From Cohnella ginsengisoli (GTDB lineage Bacteria > Bacillota > Bacilli > Paenibacillales > Paenibacillaceae), in NCBI RefSeq assembly GCF_029525555.1, contig NZ_JAPDHZ010000002.1:1-37767 (forward strand): 37,767 nucleotides of DNA, given 5' to 3'. Positions 28,293-36,554 of the stretch are shown one piece after another. The notes beneath the pieces were generated by a model. It had not been told where the DNA came from. It saw only the letters and a program-made list of their open reading frames with translations, and made no database searches. The position numbers and the translations under genes are program-made. Each line of letters opens with the position of its first letter. Position 1 is the first letter of the stretch.

Positions 28293-28393
28293 CGACTGTT
28301 CGAATAAATAGTGCGTTTTTTAATTGAGTTCATGCCGCTCTGCCAAATGACATTCCCTGAATAATGGGTAACATATAAAGTCGGTAATCGTAT

Positions 28394-28610
28394 TTAAGCC
28401 CATTCTTTGCCCCAAGTCTTCATTTCGTGAATAATCTTGTGAAGCGCTTGTCCCTTTACGGTCAAATGATACTCAACCGTCGGGGGGAATGATTGCATGA
28501 GCCTCACGAATCAGAATGTTACGATTCTCAAGGTGACGCAAAGTATCAGTTAGCGCTTTCGAACTGATGCCGAAAATTGAACTTTTCAATTCGCCAAACC
28601 TTTTTTTGCC
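28394..28610 (-). pseudogene. HxlR family regulator, N-terminus deleted
   Basis: On the minus strand the sequence opens at the edge of the winged helix (KKRFGELK), continues ISSKALTDTLRHLENRNIL and, after removing one C from the C6 run (plus 28482-28487), IPPTVEYHLTVKGQALHKII, then stops after KTWGKEWA. This is the standard HxlR wing and C-terminal helix. The first 35 or so residues, including the Cys motif and first helix, are absent: sequence before KKRFGELK belongs to an aldo/keto reductase on the other strand. The regulator cannot be functional. Confidence 0.75.
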
Positions 28611-28730
28611 GTATCGACTGCCATACCCGGAGCCAAAAACCCCGAGCAAGTACAATTAAACGCCTCGGCATCCGTCAGACCGCTATTTACCGAGGAAGAT
28701 TTGCAACTCATCATGGAAGTAACCGAGTAG
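28608..28730 (+). pseudogene. C-terminal remnant of an aldo/keto reductase
   Basis: From about 28608 the plus strand reads AIPGAKNPEQVQLNASAS then PLFTEEDLQLIMEV and stops at TAG 28728-28730. This is the conserved AKR C-terminal segment, 'IPGARNPEQvxEN...lseEel'. Nothing of the barrel precedes it. It ends 11 bases before the next gene's TTG and carries that gene's ribosome-binding site, so the AKR and SDR genes were once an operon. Confidence 0.7.
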
Positions 28731-28741
28731 GAGGAACAGCA

Positions 28742-29539
28742 TTGAACATTCTCATTACCGGAGCTTCTGGGAGCGTAGGCACAGGCGCAGCAGAGGTTTT
28801 GTCCGCCAATCATCGAATTCGGCTCTCGGACGCCGTGCCTATCAATTCGCCGCATCCGTTTTGGTCAGCCGACGTCCGTGAACCCAACTCCTTGTTGGAG
28901 GCAACTGAAGGGGTAGAGGTAATTATTCATACCCCCGCCTTTCACGGCGTTCATCTAGGACAACGCACCGAGCAAGAATTCTACGATTTGAACGTCACCG
29001 GAACCTTTCATATGTTCCAAGCCGCCGTTCGAAACCGCGTTCGTCGCGTCGTGTGGTTGTCGAGCATGTCTATTTACGGTTCATCGTTCTATTCCTATAC
29101 GAAAAAAATCGGCGAGCAATTATGCCAATTTTATCACGAAAATCACGGGATTGAGATCATCATGCTCCGACCAGCTGACTTTACGCCTTACCGCGACATT
29201 TTTCATTATGGCGAGAGAATGCTGCACGGCGGGGTAGACCGAAGGGACATCATACAAGCCGTCGAATGCGCGGTATCTTGCAAAACGCCATTCGGTGCTT
29301 ACCATATCGTACGTCAAGATCCTTTTGACGAACAGGATGTACGGGTATATTCAGAATTTCCTCTCGAAGTTTGGGAGAAGGCCTATCCTGGATCAAAGGA
29401 TTTTATAACAAAGCAAGGGTTCCGCATTCCGCAGCAAATTCAAGTGACCGACCTATCCAAAGAACGGCAAGAGCTCGGATTTTCGCCGCGCTATAACTTT
29501 GGCACGTTTATGAAGGAGTACGATTCGAATACTACCTGA
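28742..29539 (+). CDS. NAD-dependent epimerase/dehydratase (extended SDR), paralogue
   Basis: 265 residues from TTG 28742, preceded by AGGAGGAA (28729-28736). TTG is preferred because it places NILITGASGSVG, the Rossmann motif, at residue 2, and no ATG with a ribosome-binding site is upstream. Catalytic YxxxK is YSYTKK, with Ser in WLSSMSIYG. The GVDRRDI segment and C-terminal TDLSKERQELGFSPRYNF match the first SDR gene in position. It sits in a broken AKR-SDR-AKR operon; its own frame is intact. Confidence 0.85.
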   Translation: MNILITGASGSVGTGAAEVLSANHRIRLSDAVPINSPHPFWSADVREPNSLLEATEGVEVIIHTPAFHGVHLGQRTEQEFYDLNVTGTFHMFQAAVRNRVRRVVWLSSMSIYGSSFYSYTKKIGEQLCQFYHENHGIEIIMLRPADFTPYRDIFHYGERMLHGGVDRRDIIQAVECAVSCKTPFGAYHIVRQDPFDEQDVRVYSEFPLEVWEKAYPGSKDFITKQGFRIPQQIQVTDLSKERQELGFSPRYNFGTFMKEYDSNTT

Positions 29540-29561
29540 ATAGGAAGGGGTTTGAATAAAT

Positions 29562-29791
29562 ATGCGTTTAAAGAAATTTGGACGAACGGGACACGATGTA
29601 ACGATGCTTGGCTTCGGAGCGATGGAAATCCGCGGCCGCGAATTTGGAGCGGCAGACCTGTAACGGACGGCGAGGCGGAACGGATCCTGAATGCCATACT
29701 CGACGTCGGAATCAATTTTATCGATTCGGCGTACGACTATGGTCTAAGTGAAGCGTACATTGAAGCATTTCAAACAGCTCAGGTTCGATAA
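29562..29791 (+). pseudogene. N-terminal remnant of an aldo/keto reductase
   Basis: ATG 29562 follows AGGAAGGGG and reads MRLKKFGRTGHDVTMLGFGA, the standard AKR start. The frame shifts near 29643 and continues GEAERILNAILDVGINFIDS then AYDYGLSEAYI, which includes the conserved Asp and catalytic Tyr of the AKR tetrad. It then leaves the family after about 70 residues and stops at 29789-29791. The barrel's remaining three quarters are missing. It is followed at once by a terminator and a repeat-rich stretch that may be the end of a mobile element. Confidence 0.75.
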
Positions 29792-29804
29792 CCAATGTCT
29801 AAGG

Positions 29805-29945
29805 ACACAAAAGCGGGGACATAGCTTTCCGAAAAGCTTGAGAAATCAAGCTTTTTTTATTTTTGTGTCTTAATCTTTATGTTGTAACAAGATGCACAAA
29901 TGCAGGGACATTGTATTCTAATGACACAAATCTAAAGACATTGTC
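29805..29945. repeat. Short interspersed repeats, possible mobile-element end
   Basis: ACAAAAGCGGGGACAT (29807) and ACAAATGCAGGGACAT (29895) differ at two bases. ACAAATCTAAAGACATTGT (about 29926) shares its ends with the second copy, which reads on into ATTGT. The repeats start directly after the broken AKR frame. Clustered copies of this kind are found at transposase-binding ends of some insertion sequences. I see no transposase next to them. Confidence 0.35.
29832..29858 (+). terminator. Rho-independent terminator
   Basis: AAAAGCTTGA (29832-29841) and TCAAGCTTTT (29846-29855) form a perfect 10 bp stem with a GAAA tetraloop, followed by a long T-rich tail. The A run on the other side allows it to act in both directions. 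Confidence 0.88.
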
Positions 29946-30196
29946 AGGGATAAGATAATCAAATACTCCAGGCTGGACTTCGACTCGTTTAAATTATTAG
30001 TTCCAAGGCATTTTTTTTAAAATTGATGGAGGCTATGCAAAGACCTTGGTGGAAAGCCGTATTCCCCTGTTCACATTCAATTAATAATTCCCTGATACTT
30101 TACCTTATGAAGGGATTGAGTTTAGTTACATTCCAATAAATTCTAATACGTTCTAAAATCTTATATTCCAATGGATGCGAAGAGGGATTAGTTGAT
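29946..30196. other. AT-rich intergenic region with phased TTCYAA repeats
   Basis: No gene is seen. TTCCAAT (30131), TTCTAAT (30141) and TTCTAAA (30151) are spaced exactly ten bases apart, with another ATTCCAAT at 30165-30172, all within 70 bases of the next ATG. They could be phased regulator-binding sites or a bent AT tract. Confidence 0.35.
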
Positions 30197-30668
30197 ATGT
30201 ATCAGACCATTATTGAGTTCGTTAGTCTGTTTTTCGCTGGCATCCTGGCCGGCGAAGAGTTCGTGATTCGCTACGGTGTGCATGTGTCCTTGGCAATTCT
30301 GGACGAGCAATCACATATTAAAGCCCGTCAAGCACTAATACTGAGACTGCGAGTACTGGTGCCCGCCATTATTTTACCGACAATCGTGTTAGGGATTGTC
30401 GCACTAATTACGGGTGTTAGGACTGAGCCTGTTTTCGGCTTTTGGTTGGCGGGAGTTCTTGCCTTGATTTCCCTTTTGTTAATTACACTTATCGGCACTC
30501 TTCCTATTAACAAGGGCGCGCTCGACTGGCAACCCGATGCACCACCAAGAAATTGGAAGTTGCTAGTTCGAATGTGGGGGCGTTTAGATGTGATTCGTTC
30601 CTCGGCGGCAATCTTGGCATTTGCATTCTTTTTTGATAGCTGTGGCACTTCGGTTAACTGGTAATTGA
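30197..30668 (+). CDS. DUF1772 (anthrone oxygenase-like) membrane protein (C-terminal frameshift)
   Basis: About 156 residues. Four hydrophobic helices: IEFVSLFFAGILAGEEFVIR, VLVPAIILPTIVLGIVALI, FGFWLAGVLALISLLLITLI and a last one starting RSSAAILAFAFF. The pattern LPINKGALDWQPDAPPRNWK between helices 3 and 4 is the DUF1772 signature. As read, the end goes off at FDSCGTSVNW; removing one T from the T6 run at 30629-30634 gives AFFLIAVALRLTGN and a stop at 30666-30668, a normal family ending. The function in bacteria is not established. ATG 30197 follows GAGGGA (30181-30186). Confidence 0.78.
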
Positions 30669-30799
30669 AGACTTTAAAGCGCTTGCCCGTTATTCAGCAA
30701 ACGGAGAACGATAGTTTAAAAACTACATTTTGCAGGTTGCCTCGACAGCTTGCTTTTTTTATGAAAATGAATCTTTGCTCGAAGGATCTGGAGGAAGAA

Positions 30800-30930
30800 T
30801 TAGGCTGGACGAGAGACGGTAAAGCCTTTTGCTTGAAGTTGGCGGATGATCTCAGCCTCACGTCGCTTTTCACGTTCTTGTCTGAAGCGTTCCAGATAGT
30901 CAGCCCCGAGTTCTTTATAGGGGGTTACGC
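30800..30930 (-). pseudogene. Remnant of a transposase C-terminus (tentative)
   Basis: The minus strand reads GVTPYKELGADYLERFRQER then EAEIIRQLQAKGFTV and stops at TAA (plus 30800-30802). 'Y.ELGADYxxxR...' followed by a two-strand 'LxxxGFxV' end resembles the last 40 residues of several transposase families. I cannot name the IS family. Nothing of the catalytic domain is left, and upstream the sequence changes to a WG-repeat fragment on the opposite strand. Confidence 0.45.
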
Positions 30931-31187
30931 CAAACGGAACAGAGCCATTATTCGTAATTGAGCAAAACGGGAAATATGGTTATATCGATAAAAATGGCAA
31001 GATAAAGATCAAACCCCAATTCGATTTGGCTCACGACTTCTCGGAGGGCCGTGCGGTTGTCGAGGAGCGGGCGGGAGAAGATTCCGGGTTTATGATTGAA
31101 GATATTTTTTGCTTGATGGGCTCAGTTCAATCTATAGACATATGTATAAAATACGGGTTTTGTGTAAATATAAGACCCTCAAGATAA
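30921..31187 (+). pseudogene. WG-repeat protein fragment
   Basis: From 30921 the plus strand reads PLFVIEQNGKYGYIDKNGK, IKIKPQFDLAHDFSEGRAVV and then unrelated sequence to TAA 31185-31187. One full WG repeat is recognisable, like those of the lipoprotein at 10883-12970 but not a copy of it. It lacks a start and signal peptide. It is probably a captured end of a WG-repeat gene. Confidence 0.6.
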
Positions 31188-31252
31188 TTCCTATGAAAAA
31201 CGCAGAAATTAAGATAAGATTAGAAAAAGAAACCCTATACCAAGAGGTAAAC

Positions 31253-32205
31253 ATGAATAAGGCAAAAATTCTGAGATCCAAAATATACTTATTGATATTT
31301 CCAGCGATTGCGTTTGTGATTGTTTCACAATTCATCACTTTTCCAGACAAGTTTAACTGGCAATTAGTCTTATTCTTGATATCCATAGCGATCATTGAAC
31401 GGCTCTACATGCACATATTCAACAAGATCTGGCTACCCTATTTCATTATTGTAATAGGCCTCATTATTTTTGCTAAACATTCGATTTTATATAGTTTCTT
31501 CTACCTCGTGCCTGATGCTTTGATAATTTGGTTAAAAAAGAAGATTAAGCCTATGGTATGATCTACTGCCGTCCTTGTCAATTAGCTTAATTACGATTGT
31601 TTTGGGTAATTTCTTTTACAATTGGACATCTCACTCTTACATCACCCGCCTTGAAACATTATTTCTACTTTTTGTGGTGAATTGGGTGCTCGCGTATTTC
31701 TTCTCATCACTTGAGTCCGGCAAACTGACAACATCGCCAGTAGTTTCAACCTTCATACCGACTTGGTTCGAAATTGGTGTCATCTTTCCTTATTTAGCTG
31801 TATTTAATTATTTTAATTATCCGGTTGTCCTGTCCGCTTTTTTGGCTTATCTAATAGTTGTTAAAGTATGCCATTCGAGAAGAATGCAAGTTAACGAATC
31901 ACACGTTAGACAGCTCATTTCTCTCATAAGTACAAGATATAATTTACAGATCCTGTTGATGGATTTAGGCTCCTTAAAAGGAGTATATTACCCGATCCGA
32001 CATTTAATTGTTATTAATCACAAACTCGATTATCCGGATCAACTAGATACACTTGTGCATGAATGGATTCATTGTGAGTTAAGAAAATACAAAAAAGTCT
32101 CCCCTCCTGCTTGAGGAATTTTGGGTCACGTTTTTAGAGGCAGTAATTAGCTGGTACTATGTATTCAATTTAAAACGAATCCTGTCGGCAGGAGGATACA
32201 AATGA
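31253..32205 (+). CDS. Polytopic membrane protein with C-terminal HExxH metallopeptidase domain (two frameshifts)
   Basis: 316 residues after removing one A each from A6 runs at 31534-31539 and 32091-32096. ATG 31253 follows GAGGT (31244-31248). Residues 1-205 hold about seven membrane helices (for example IYLLIFPAIAFVIVSQFI, WLPYFIIVIGLIIFA, TLFLLFVVNWVLAYFF). Residues about 210-316 are soluble: IVINHKLDYPDQLDTLVHEW then IHCELRKYKKS and LLLEEFWVTFLEAV. HEWIH (H269, E270, H273) is a zinc-peptidase motif, with E287, E288 or E295 as possible third ligand. The 'IVIN..L....LDTLVHE' lead-in resembles ImmA/IrrE-type peptidases. Its stop overlaps the XRE gene's ATG (ATGA). A membrane sensor that cleaves a repressor is plausible inference. 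Not a family I can name. Confidence 0.65.
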
Positions 32206-32546
32206 GTCAGCGACTAGGTCAAGAATTAAGGCGTTTGCGTAAAGAAAAGGGATTAACCTTAGAGGAAGCGGCATTTACGGCAGGGATTACACTACAATAT
32301 ATGAGTCTACTTGAAAAAGGGCAAAGGAAATCGGCCTCATTTGAAGTCATGACAAACATTTCAAAACTCTATGGGGTTCCATTGGACTATTTCGCTCAAT
32401 TTATTGATGATGAGCAAAGCCAAGTGCACAACCTAAGCGAAACCGAACTTGAAATATGGAGCGCTATAAACAATAAAGTGAAGGATGAAATTTATTACAA
32501 AAAAGGGAGACTTACTGGCCGATTGGCTTCGTTCATTTTTTCGTAA
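32202..32546 (+). CDS. XRE family transcriptional regulator
   Basis: 114 residues. Residues 5-62 are a helix-turn-helix of the Cro/CI type: LGQELRRLRKEKGLTLEEAA, TLQYMSLLEKGQRKSAS and LYGVPLDYFAQFI. The C-terminal 45 residues are charged and not a known domain. ATG 32202 lies inside the stop of the metallopeptidase gene and follows GGAGGA (32190-32195), so translation is coupled. The layout recalls ImmR/ImmA pairs, in which the peptidase removes the repressor. The end may be misread: one extra T in the T6 run near 32535-32541 would extend the protein by a few residues. The target promoter is unknown. Confidence 0.85.
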   Translation: MSQRLGQELRRLRKEKGLTLEEAAFTAGITLQYMSLLEKGQRKSASFEVMTNISKLYGVPLDYFAQFIDDEQSQVHNLSETELEIWSAINNKVKDEIYYKKGRLTGRLASFIFS

Positions 32547-32653
32547 ATAATGAAGAAGCCTTTTTAAAGTAAATATAATTTCATCTATAGTTGAATTGTA
32601 CCCTGAAGAACTTTATACTTTGTGCTATACCGTTCTTCAGAGGAGGCACATTT

Positions 32654-33674
32654 TTGAATCTTAACAAAAGGATAGAGCTTGCAGTTTGGTCGATCAAGAT
32701 CTTAAAAAGCGATACGATCTTTCCAAAGCGAGCTAACGCGTTTGATTTTACCTATCCTACTCTTCGGAGCACTGATATCACTGATGTTGATGCTGAGTTT
32801 GTTGCTGATCCTTTCATGGTCTCGGATGGATTGAAGTATTATCTTTTTTTTTGAAGTGATGAATAAGCAATCTGAACGCGGTGAAATCGCAGTTGCTATT
32901 AGCACGAACGGGGAAGAATGGATCTATGACCAAGTTGTCCTTAAAGAAAATTTTCACCTATCCTATCCCTTCGTATTTTCTTACGAAAATGAATATTATA
33001 TGATACCAGAGTCATCGAATGCAGATGGCGTATTTTTGTATAAATCCATTCAATTCCCATATAACTGGGAGAAGCAAAAACAGCTGCTATCGGGTCCATT
33101 TGTGGACCCGACTCTTTTTAATTATAACCAAATATGGTGGATGTTCGTTGGTAGCAAAGATGGAAGAAATCTTCATTTGTTTTACTCTAACCGCATAGAC
33201 GGGGAGTGGGATGAACATCCATGTAGTCCGATTATTAGAAACGATTTGCACATCTCTCGGCCAGCTGGGAAAGTTATTTTTCATGAAGGCGAACTCTACC
33301 GATTTACGCAAGATGGAGTTCCATCGTACGGAAAGATGGTTAGAGCCGCTCGTATCAAAAAGCTGAATGAGTACGAGTATGCAGAGGAAATCATAGAGCG
33401 ATGCTCGCTAACTGGATCCGACCAAGAAGGGAACTGGCGTAAGGATGGAATGCATCATGTAGATCATCTCCAAACAAAAGATGACGAGTGGCTCATCGCA
33501 GTTGATGGACATTTCATGAAGGAACAAAACTATCTCATTTGGAAGGCTAAACGTTTTATTCAGAGACCTTTCTATAGTTCTTATAAATTATCTCGCAACA
33601 TTATTCGAAGATTGCAACTTATTGTTCATTCATTTATGTATCGTTTGGTGATCAAAATGAAAAGCAATTCGTGA
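32654..33674 (+). CDS. GINT1-like five-bladed beta-propeller protein (one frameshift)
   Basis: About 339 residues after removing one T from the T9 run at 32844-32852, which restores KYYLFFEVMNKQSERGEIAV. TTG 32654 follows AGGAGG (32641-32646). FVADPFMVSDG, SYPFVFSYENEYYMIPES, FVDPTLFNYNQIWWMFVG and SRPAGKVIFHEGELYRFTQD are successive propeller blades with the Asp-Pro and Arg-Pro-Ala-Gly motifs of the GINT1 N-terminal-type domain. That domain is common in formyltransferase and surface-polysaccharide proteins. The C-terminal 70 residues are basic and unassigned. It may bind or modify surface saccharides, but stands alone here without other polysaccharide genes. AT-rich like its neighbours. Confidence 0.68.
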
Positions 33675-33692
33675 AAAGACGAATTGCTTTTG
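33660..33692 (+). terminator. Terminator hairpin overlapping the stop codon
   Basis: AAAAGCAATTCGT (33660-33672) and ACGAATTGCTTTT (33679-33691) form a perfect 13 bp stem with a six-base loop. The stop TGA lies at the top of the stem. With A and T on both flanks it can end the plus-strand gene and the convergent tau-type operon. Confidence 0.8.
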
Positions 33693-33752
33693 ATCAAAGG
33701 ATTTCGTTGTCGCTTAAATTTCAAATCTAGCTGCTTCCGATCTATACTATTC

Positions 33753-34510
33753 TCATTCATTTTTCAGCAATTCAAATACAACTTCCGCCAATCGTTCGTG
33801 CTCGCGTTCATATTCCATCGATTCGCGGCCGCAACTATCGTCGCGAATATTGTATTGAGCAATCAGTCGGCCTGGATGGGCTCCCATAACGATCAATTTT
33901 GTTCCTAATCGAATAGCCTCATCAACATCATGCGTCACCATAACGAATGTTTTTCCGGTATCTTTCCACAATTTTACAAATAAATCATGCATTCGGCGTT
34001 TAGTGAAGGCATCTACTGAAGCCAGCGGCTCATCCATGAAAACGATCTTCGGGTTGGTCACTAGCGTTCGCGCCAATGATACACGTTGTTTCATTCCGCC
34101 TGAAAGTTCATAAGGATATCGTCGAACCGAGGATTCCAAACCAACGCTTCTGAGTGCATCTTGCGTTCGTCTGTTTCTCTCTGGCTTTAAGATCCCTTGC
34201 ATCTTTAAGCCAAACGCCACATTGTCCATCGCGGTCAACCAAGGAAATAATGTGGCCTGCTGCATCATGATTCCGCGCTCTAAACTGGGTCCTTCGATTC
34301 TTCGGCCAAGAAAGAGCGCTTCTCCGTTCGTTGGCGTTAAGGTTCCTGCGAATATTCCCAGCAAACTGCTTTTTCCACAGCCTGACGGTCCAACGATGGT
34401 TACGAACTCCCCCCCTCGTCTATCGTCAAATTTATGTCTTGCAAGGCACAAAATGTTTTCTTGCCTTGTTCATACGCAAGCGAAATATGCTTCAATTCAA
34501 GAACCTTCAT
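33753..34510 (-). CDS. ABC transporter ATPase, taurine/sulfonate type (one frameshift)
   Basis: About 252 residues. The N-terminus MKVLELKHISLAYEQGKKTF starts at ATG (plus 34510-34508). The frame changes in the G7 run (plus C7, 34409-34415); one more G gives TIDEGGEFVTIVGPSG. Walker A is GPSGCGKSS, Q-loop in MMQQATLFPWL, signature LSGGMKQRVSLAR, Walker B IVFMDEPLASVD, and H-loop MVTHDVDEA. The FPWL..xDNVAFGL pattern places it with SsuB/TauB/NrtD ATPases. The start overlaps the stop of the binding-protein gene (ATGA). Last gene of the operon, ending before a bidirectional terminator. Confidence 0.88.
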
Positions 34511-35541
34511 GACTTCTCCCCGGCTCCGCGTACAGCTTCTTGCAATAAACGAGAAGAAACGGCATCCTGGAATACCTTTTGAGAAGGCACCTGGTCGATC
34601 AGGTTTTGCTCCTTCAGGAAATGCGCCGTATCCTCCAGCACTTTCCCAAAGTTCCCCCTGATGATCGGGCGTTCCTAAATAATCGGAGGTCAACTGCTCA
34701 TCGGCTGAAAGCCAAATCAATTCTTTCATCATCTCTAAGGCTTCTTCATGCGAAATCCCAAATTCTTTGGCTACGACTGCGGCAGCTTCATCGGGATGAC
34801 TTCGAAATAACGTCACGGCTTTATTCAGCGAAGCGAGATAGGTTTTGACTTGCTCGGGATGACTTTCTGCAAAGGACTTGCGAACAACGATTACGTCTGC
34901 GGTAACGATGCCTTTATGTGCCAGTTGCCCGCTTGTGATCAGCACATGTCCCCCGTTTTGCTGCATTTGCTGCAAGGTCGGCTGCCAGACGTAACCGCCG
35001 TCGATATCTCCCCGATTCCAGGCAGCCAGCATATCGGCCGGCTTCATATCTATGATATGAACCTTGCCTGAATCGATTTGCGAAGCCTGCAAGGCGCCCA
35101 GCAAGGAATATTGCGTGGTAGAGCCAAAAGTAACGGCAATCGTTTTTCCGACCAAGTCCCCTATCTCCTGAATGCCGCTTGTGTCTTTGACGACCAAGGC
35201 TTCATTGTCCCCGATCACGTCTGCAAGCCATATCACTTCATAATCGATCCCTTTTGACAAACCGGTCGAAACTAATGTGGACCCCACCAATCCGATGTCA
35301 ATGCTGTCAGACGCCAAGGCGTTGTTTACGTCGCGTCCGGAGTCAAATGGAACCCATTTTACCTTCCATCCGCTCAGGGCTTTTTCGTGCCATCCTGCGC
35401 CTTTTGCCACGGCTTCTGTGTTCGGAATGGTCTGAAACCCGATACGGATTTCCTTCGATTTACTGCCCGGGTCCCCGCACCCGCTATTAGCCCCATCATG
35501 GCGGCAAGCAGAACGATTCCGACAAGGCGTATAAATTTCAA
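34507..35541 (-). CDS. TauA-type substrate-binding lipoprotein (two frameshifts)
   Basis: About 344 residues after repairs. TTG (plus 35541-35539) follows AGGAGGAG. The N-terminus MKFIRLVGIVLLAAMMGLIA leads to AG(T)GCG; one missing base near plus 35480-35482 restores the lipobox Cys and then SKEIRIGFQTIPNTEAVAKG. The body has DIGLVGSTLVSTGLSKG, IAVTFGSTTQYSLLGALQ and AAWNRGDIDGGYVWQPTL, close to the taurine-binding protein pattern. Removing one G from G5 (plus 34654-34658) restores GNFGKVLEDTAHFLKEQNLI and a stop at plus 34507-34509. It should bind taurine or a related sulfonate. No tauD or ssuD gene is adjacent in this window. Confidence 0.8.
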
Positions 35542-35560
35542 TTGTACCACTCCTCCTCGA

Positions 35561-36341
35561 TTACTCGGCTTTGCCTTTCCAAGGTACGAACAGACGTTCC
35601 AGACACCGGAAACAACCTTCGAGAACCAACCCGGTCAATCCCATCGCCAGAATCCCGACAAAGACATGATCGCTCTTCAAAAATTTGCTGGCATCCAGCA
35701 CCATCCATCCGACACCCGATTCCGCCGCCACCATCTCCGCTGCGACAAGCGTCGTGTAGATGAACCCTAAAGAAGTTCGCATGCCAACAAAGATATCCGG
35801 AAGCGTGGAAGGGAAAATGACGTATCGGAAAAGCTTCCAGCCCGATGCGCCTAAGATCCGAGCAACCAGCATTTTGGCGGGATCTAAGCTTTCGACGGCG
35901 GACACGCAAGCGATAAAAATCGGAGCGAAGCCAGCAAGAAATAAAAGCATGATCTTCGACATCTCCCCGATTCCAAACCATAAAATTAAAAGCGTATAGT
36001 AGGCCAATGGCGGTAATGGCCGGTAAAAATGAACAAGCGGAGCGACAATAGCGCGAATCGAATGCCATCTCCCGCATAATAGTCCGATCGGCACCGCCGT
36101 CAGGACGCAGCACAGAAAGGCAATGAGAATTCGAGCGAGACTCGTGCCCAGATGATTCCAAAGACTTGACCCGTGGTAGCCCTGGCCAAAAGCATCAGAA
36201 ACAAAGGCTTGCCACACGGAGCTTGGAGAGGGCAAAAATAAGAGCGGAACGAATCCGCTGTCCGAAACCAATATCCAAACGCATAAAAGGACGATAAACA
36301 CGCCAATTGACAAAAAAGAAAGCAAGCCGTTTGTTGTTCAT
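35561..36341 (-). CDS. TauC/SsuC-type ABC transporter permease (one frameshift)
   Basis: About 259 residues. The start is ATG (plus 36341-36339) after GGAGGAGG, reading MNNKRLAFFLSIGVFIVLLC once one T is removed from the T6 run (plus 36312-36317). About six membrane helices. The EAA loop is AARILGASGWKLFRYVIFP (family form 'AARTLGAS...F..V.LPAALP'). It is the first gene of the minus-strand operon permease, binding protein, ATPase, with 19 bases before the next start. The region upstream (to 36554) is shared with the divergent ATP-grasp gene; I found no sulfur-control motif there. Confidence 0.88.
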
Positions 36342-36554
36342 TTCCTCCTCCGATTAGCCACAGTTATCCAGAATTTTTTGCCAAGTAGGAATATCATATG
36401 TGCGCTAAAGCGATTGGGGACATCCGACCCGGCCCATATTTCTGAAAATCCGAAGCCCTTACGGCGACGAGCCCGATTCGGAAAATGCCCAACCCGGTCC
36501 CGCAGATGCCCATATAATGAAGAAGAGCGACGAACCTCGAGGAGAAGTGAACCG

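Noticed and set aside
28577..28741. N-terminal extension of the second SDR gene
   Set aside because: The region encodes the HxlR and AKR remnants in other frames; the TTG at 28742 with AGGAGGAA fits the Rossmann start.
30665..30961. 98-residue plus-strand open frame
   Set aside because: No family resemblance; the opposite strand reads a transposase-like tail through it and its 3' end overlaps the WG fragment in another frame.
36342..36554. S-box or T-box riboswitch upstream of the tau-type operon
   Set aside because: I could not find the conserved core elements or a competing terminator in this 213-base interval.
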